The notes below the pieces were generated by a model, which had not been told where the DNA came from, did no database searches, and saw only the letters and a program-made list of their open reading frames with translations. Of a DNA stretch of 64,000 nucleotides, positions 62,334 through 64,000 are shown piece by piece (positions within the stretch are counted from its first letter, which is position 1; every line of letters begins with the position of its first letter). Source of the DNA: Acidimicrobiia bacterium (lineage in GTDB: Bacteria; Actinomycetota; Acidimicrobiia; IMCC26256; PALSA-610); contig BPGH01000001.1 of the NCBI GenBank assembly GCA_026002935.1, positions 483,965-547,964 on the forward strand. The letters are read 5' to 3'. The position numbers and the translations under genes were made by a program.

Positions 62334-63120
62334 AGGACCCCACCCCCGCCTCCGCGACCGCCGCCGGCAAGCTCCGCCGCTTCCGCCGCGTCGTCAAGGC
62401 CGACGGCCGCGCCTGCCTCGTCGCGATCGACCACGCCGCCTACATGGGCGGCGGCCCGCCCGCCGACGCGATGCCCGCGATCGCCGCCGGCCGCCCCGAC
62501 GCGGTCCTCGCGACCTGGCACCTCGCGCGCGCCCACGCCGAGACGTTCGCCGACTGCGGCCTCGTGCTGCGCGTCGACGGCGGCACCTCCGAGCTGGGCG
62601 CGACCGCCGCCGGTGACGTGTCCGCGCTGCTGCACCGCGCCGAGGCCGCGGCGCGCCTCGGCGCCGACGCCGTCGTCGTGCTCGCCTTCCCCGGCGCCGG
62701 CGACGAGGACCGCTCGCTCGTGCGCCTCGCCCACCTCGCGACCGAGTGCGAGGCGCTCGGCCTGCCGGTGATGGCCGAGGCCATCCCGGGCGGGCTGGGG
62801 CCGGGCCGTCGAGTGGACCGTCGAGAACGTCGCGCGCGGCGGCGCGCATCTGCGCCGAGCTCGGCGCCGACATCGTGAAGACCGTCTGCCCCGGGCCGAC
62901 CGACGAGTTCGCCGCCGTCGCGGAGGCCTCGCCCGTGCCCGTCGTCGCGCTCGGCGGCCCGAAGATGGCGTCGGAGGACGACGTGGTCGCGGTGGCGCGC
63001 GGCGTCGTCGCCGCCGGCGCCGCGGGCATCGCGTTCGGCCGCAACGTCTGGGGGTCGCCCGACCCCGCCGCGCTCGTCCGCCGCCTGCGCCACGCGGTGC
63101 ACGGCGACGCCGGCACCTGA
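62330..63120 (+). CDS. class I aldolase, DeoC/LacD/FbaB-like (two frameshifts)
   Basis: About 263 residues. TIM barrel with 'ACLVAIDHAAYMGGG', 'LGADAVVVLAFPGAGDEDRS', 'LPVMAEAIPGG', the Schiff-base Lys in 'GADIVKTVCPGPTDEF' and 'VVALGGPKM'. Breaks near 62798-62808 and 62845-62855 are each mended by removing one base, giving 'RAVEWTVENVARG'. It probably cleaves or forms an aldol in the catabolic run beginning with the Rieske oxygenase. Confidence 0.82.
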
Positions 63121-63669
63121 GCCGTCCCCGGCGTCGCTCCGCGCCCCGGGGACACCATCCCGCTCCCGGAGGGCGTGCCGACCCACGGCGAGGGTCTGCG
63201 GGCCTGGGCCGCGCACGCCTACCGGCGCCACCAGGCGTCTACGTGCTCGGTGAGGACCTCCCGCAGTACGACAACCGCGTCACCCTCGACCCGGTCGTGC
63301 GCGACTCGACCGGTGCACCGGCGTTGCGCATCGAGTACCGGCCCCACCCCGAGGACGAGGCGCAGGTCGCGTTCATGCTCGAACGCGCTGTCGAGTGGCT
63401 GGAGCGCTCCGGCGCGCGGGAGATCGCGGTCGCCCCCGTCGCGGGTGCCGGGCGGGATGTTCGCCGGGCACGCGCACGGGATGCTGCGCATGGGCGACGA
63501 CCCGGCGACCTCGGTCACGGATCCGTACGGACTCGTGCACGGCACCCCCGACGTGTTCGCGGCGGGCGCCGGCGGCTTCGTCACGTCCGCGGGGCGCAAC
63601 CCGGCCCTCACGATCGTCGCCCTCGCGCTGCGCGCCGCACCCCGGATCGCGGACGCCGCCGCGGCGTGA
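63121..63669 (+). pseudogene. C-terminal fragment of a GMC-family oxidoreductase
   Basis: About 180 residues in three frames. 'LRAWAAHAYRRH', 'VYVLGEDLPQYDNRVTLDP', then 'GMFAGHAHGMLRMGDDPATS' and 'FAAGAGGFVTSAGRNPALTI' match the C-terminal substrate and catalytic part of GMC enzymes. The whole FAD-binding N-terminal part is absent: the fragment begins directly after the aldolase stop. Breaks near 63232-63238 and 63450-63458. A gene remnant, or an assembly deletion. Confidence 0.7.
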
Positions 63670-63676
63670 GGCCGTC

Positions 63677-64000
63677 TCAGCGCCCGGCGCGGCGCCGCAG
63701 GCGCGCGTCGGCGAGCGCCGGCGGGGTGTACTGGCGGTCGGCCGGGTTGAGGTCGACCCCCGGGGGCACCACGCGGTCGATCGCGTCGAGCACGTCGTCG
63801 CCGAGGCGCACGTCCGCACCCCGCAGCGCGGACCGCAGCTGCTCGGGCGTGCGGGGACCGATGATCGCGGAGGTGACCGCCGGGTGCGACAGCACGAACC
63901 CGTGCGCGAGGTCGACGAGGGGGAGGCCCGCCTCGTCGGCCACCGCCTGCAGCGCCCGGACGGCGGCGAGCTTGCGCTCGTGCACGGGGCCGCCGAAGTC
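63677..64000 (-). CDS. aldo/keto reductase, C-terminal part (cut by window end)
   Basis: 108 residues are visible, all C-terminal. 'VDLAHGFVLSHPAVTSAIIG' with 'PRTPEQLRSALRGADVRLGD' is the NADPH-binding end of the AKR barrel. The catalytic Tyr and Lys lie outside the window. Substrate unknown. Convergent with the GMC fragment. Confidence 0.85.
   Translation of the reverse strand, partial: DFGGPVHERKLAAVRALQAVADEAGLPLVDLAHGFVLSHPAVTSAIIGPRTPEQLRSALRGADVRLGDDVLDAIDRVVPPGVDLNPADRQYTPPALADARLRRRAGR

Overview
The window is strongly G+C-rich, densely packed bacterial chromosome. The cell-envelope block crgA, pabA/trpG, pknB, pbpA, rodA, pstP, fhaB, fhaA (6416-15331) is a signature of Actinomycetota and lies near oriC in many of them. 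A run of DnaA-box-like 9-mers sits next to crgA. Many genes have a TANNNT -10 box only 6-9 nt before a GTG or ATG start, which implies leaderless transcription. An F420-type (LLM) oxidoreductase and the general gene content would suit a member of Acidimicrobiia or a relative, but that placement is inference.

Layout. 1-4740: a GGDEF/EAL c-di-GMP protein probably cut by the window edge, a beta-class DNA methyltransferase and a histidine phosphatase. 4719-6273: a thiolase behind a TetR-type palindrome, then a small zinc-ribbon membrane protein. 6298-15496: DnaA boxes, crgA, pabA/trpG, then a leftward operon fhaA-fhaB-pstP-rodA-pbpA-pknB-mutY (peptidoglycan synthesis, Ser/Thr phosphorylation, base-excision repair) and tRNA-Leu. 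15475-18438: copper-efflux operon copZ / 51-residue membrane peptide / copA with a CsoR-like site. 18657-21479: cobO, a lipoprotein, pyrE, a candidate structured RNA and a P-loop protein. 21446-26948: acyl-CoA synthetase, Zn alcohol dehydrogenase, carbonic anhydrase, pheA, serS. 27006-30516: zinc-ribbon protein, tRNA-Ser(UGA), an internally duplicated unknown protein facing a TetR gene across a 32-bp perfect palindrome, and an esterase. 30535-35392: three polytopic membrane proteins of GT-C glycosyltransferase type. 35505-41379: MarR regulator, a single-chain double ABC exporter, alpha-glucosidase. 41386-46693: PHP protein, methyltransferase, tRNA-Ser(GCU), RraA-like protein, 2-hydroxyacid dehydrogenase, a membrane GAF protein, SDR. 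46716-51009: Erm/KsgA-like methyltransferase, a primary-type sigma factor, and a divergent adaptive-response pair (Ada-AlkA fusion and Ogt) around a strong inverted repeat. 51160-55959: a sigma-like protein fused to a membrane helix and an outer domain, a USP protein, an LLM oxidoreductase and a HerA-like ATPase. 56102-59166: tRNA-Arg followed by a partial copy of its 3' end, then genes with less extreme base composition (PPOX, HAD, FAD monooxygenase). 59567-64000: cupin, then a catabolic run (Rieske oxygenase, VOC, SnoaL-like, aldolase, truncated GMC oxidoreductase) and an aldo/keto reductase cut by the window end.

About twenty otherwise good genes need one (sometimes two or three) single-base frameshifts to read through, usually an extra base in a G/C run. 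This looks more like consensus error than biology, so those genes are described as single genes with the shift marked. No CRISPR array, insertion sequence or rRNA was seen. The best candidates for something undescribed are the three-way-junction RNA with its own promoter at 20639-20759, the membrane-tethered sigma-like protein at 51160-52443, and the regulatory palindromes at 28776, 50059 and 4719.
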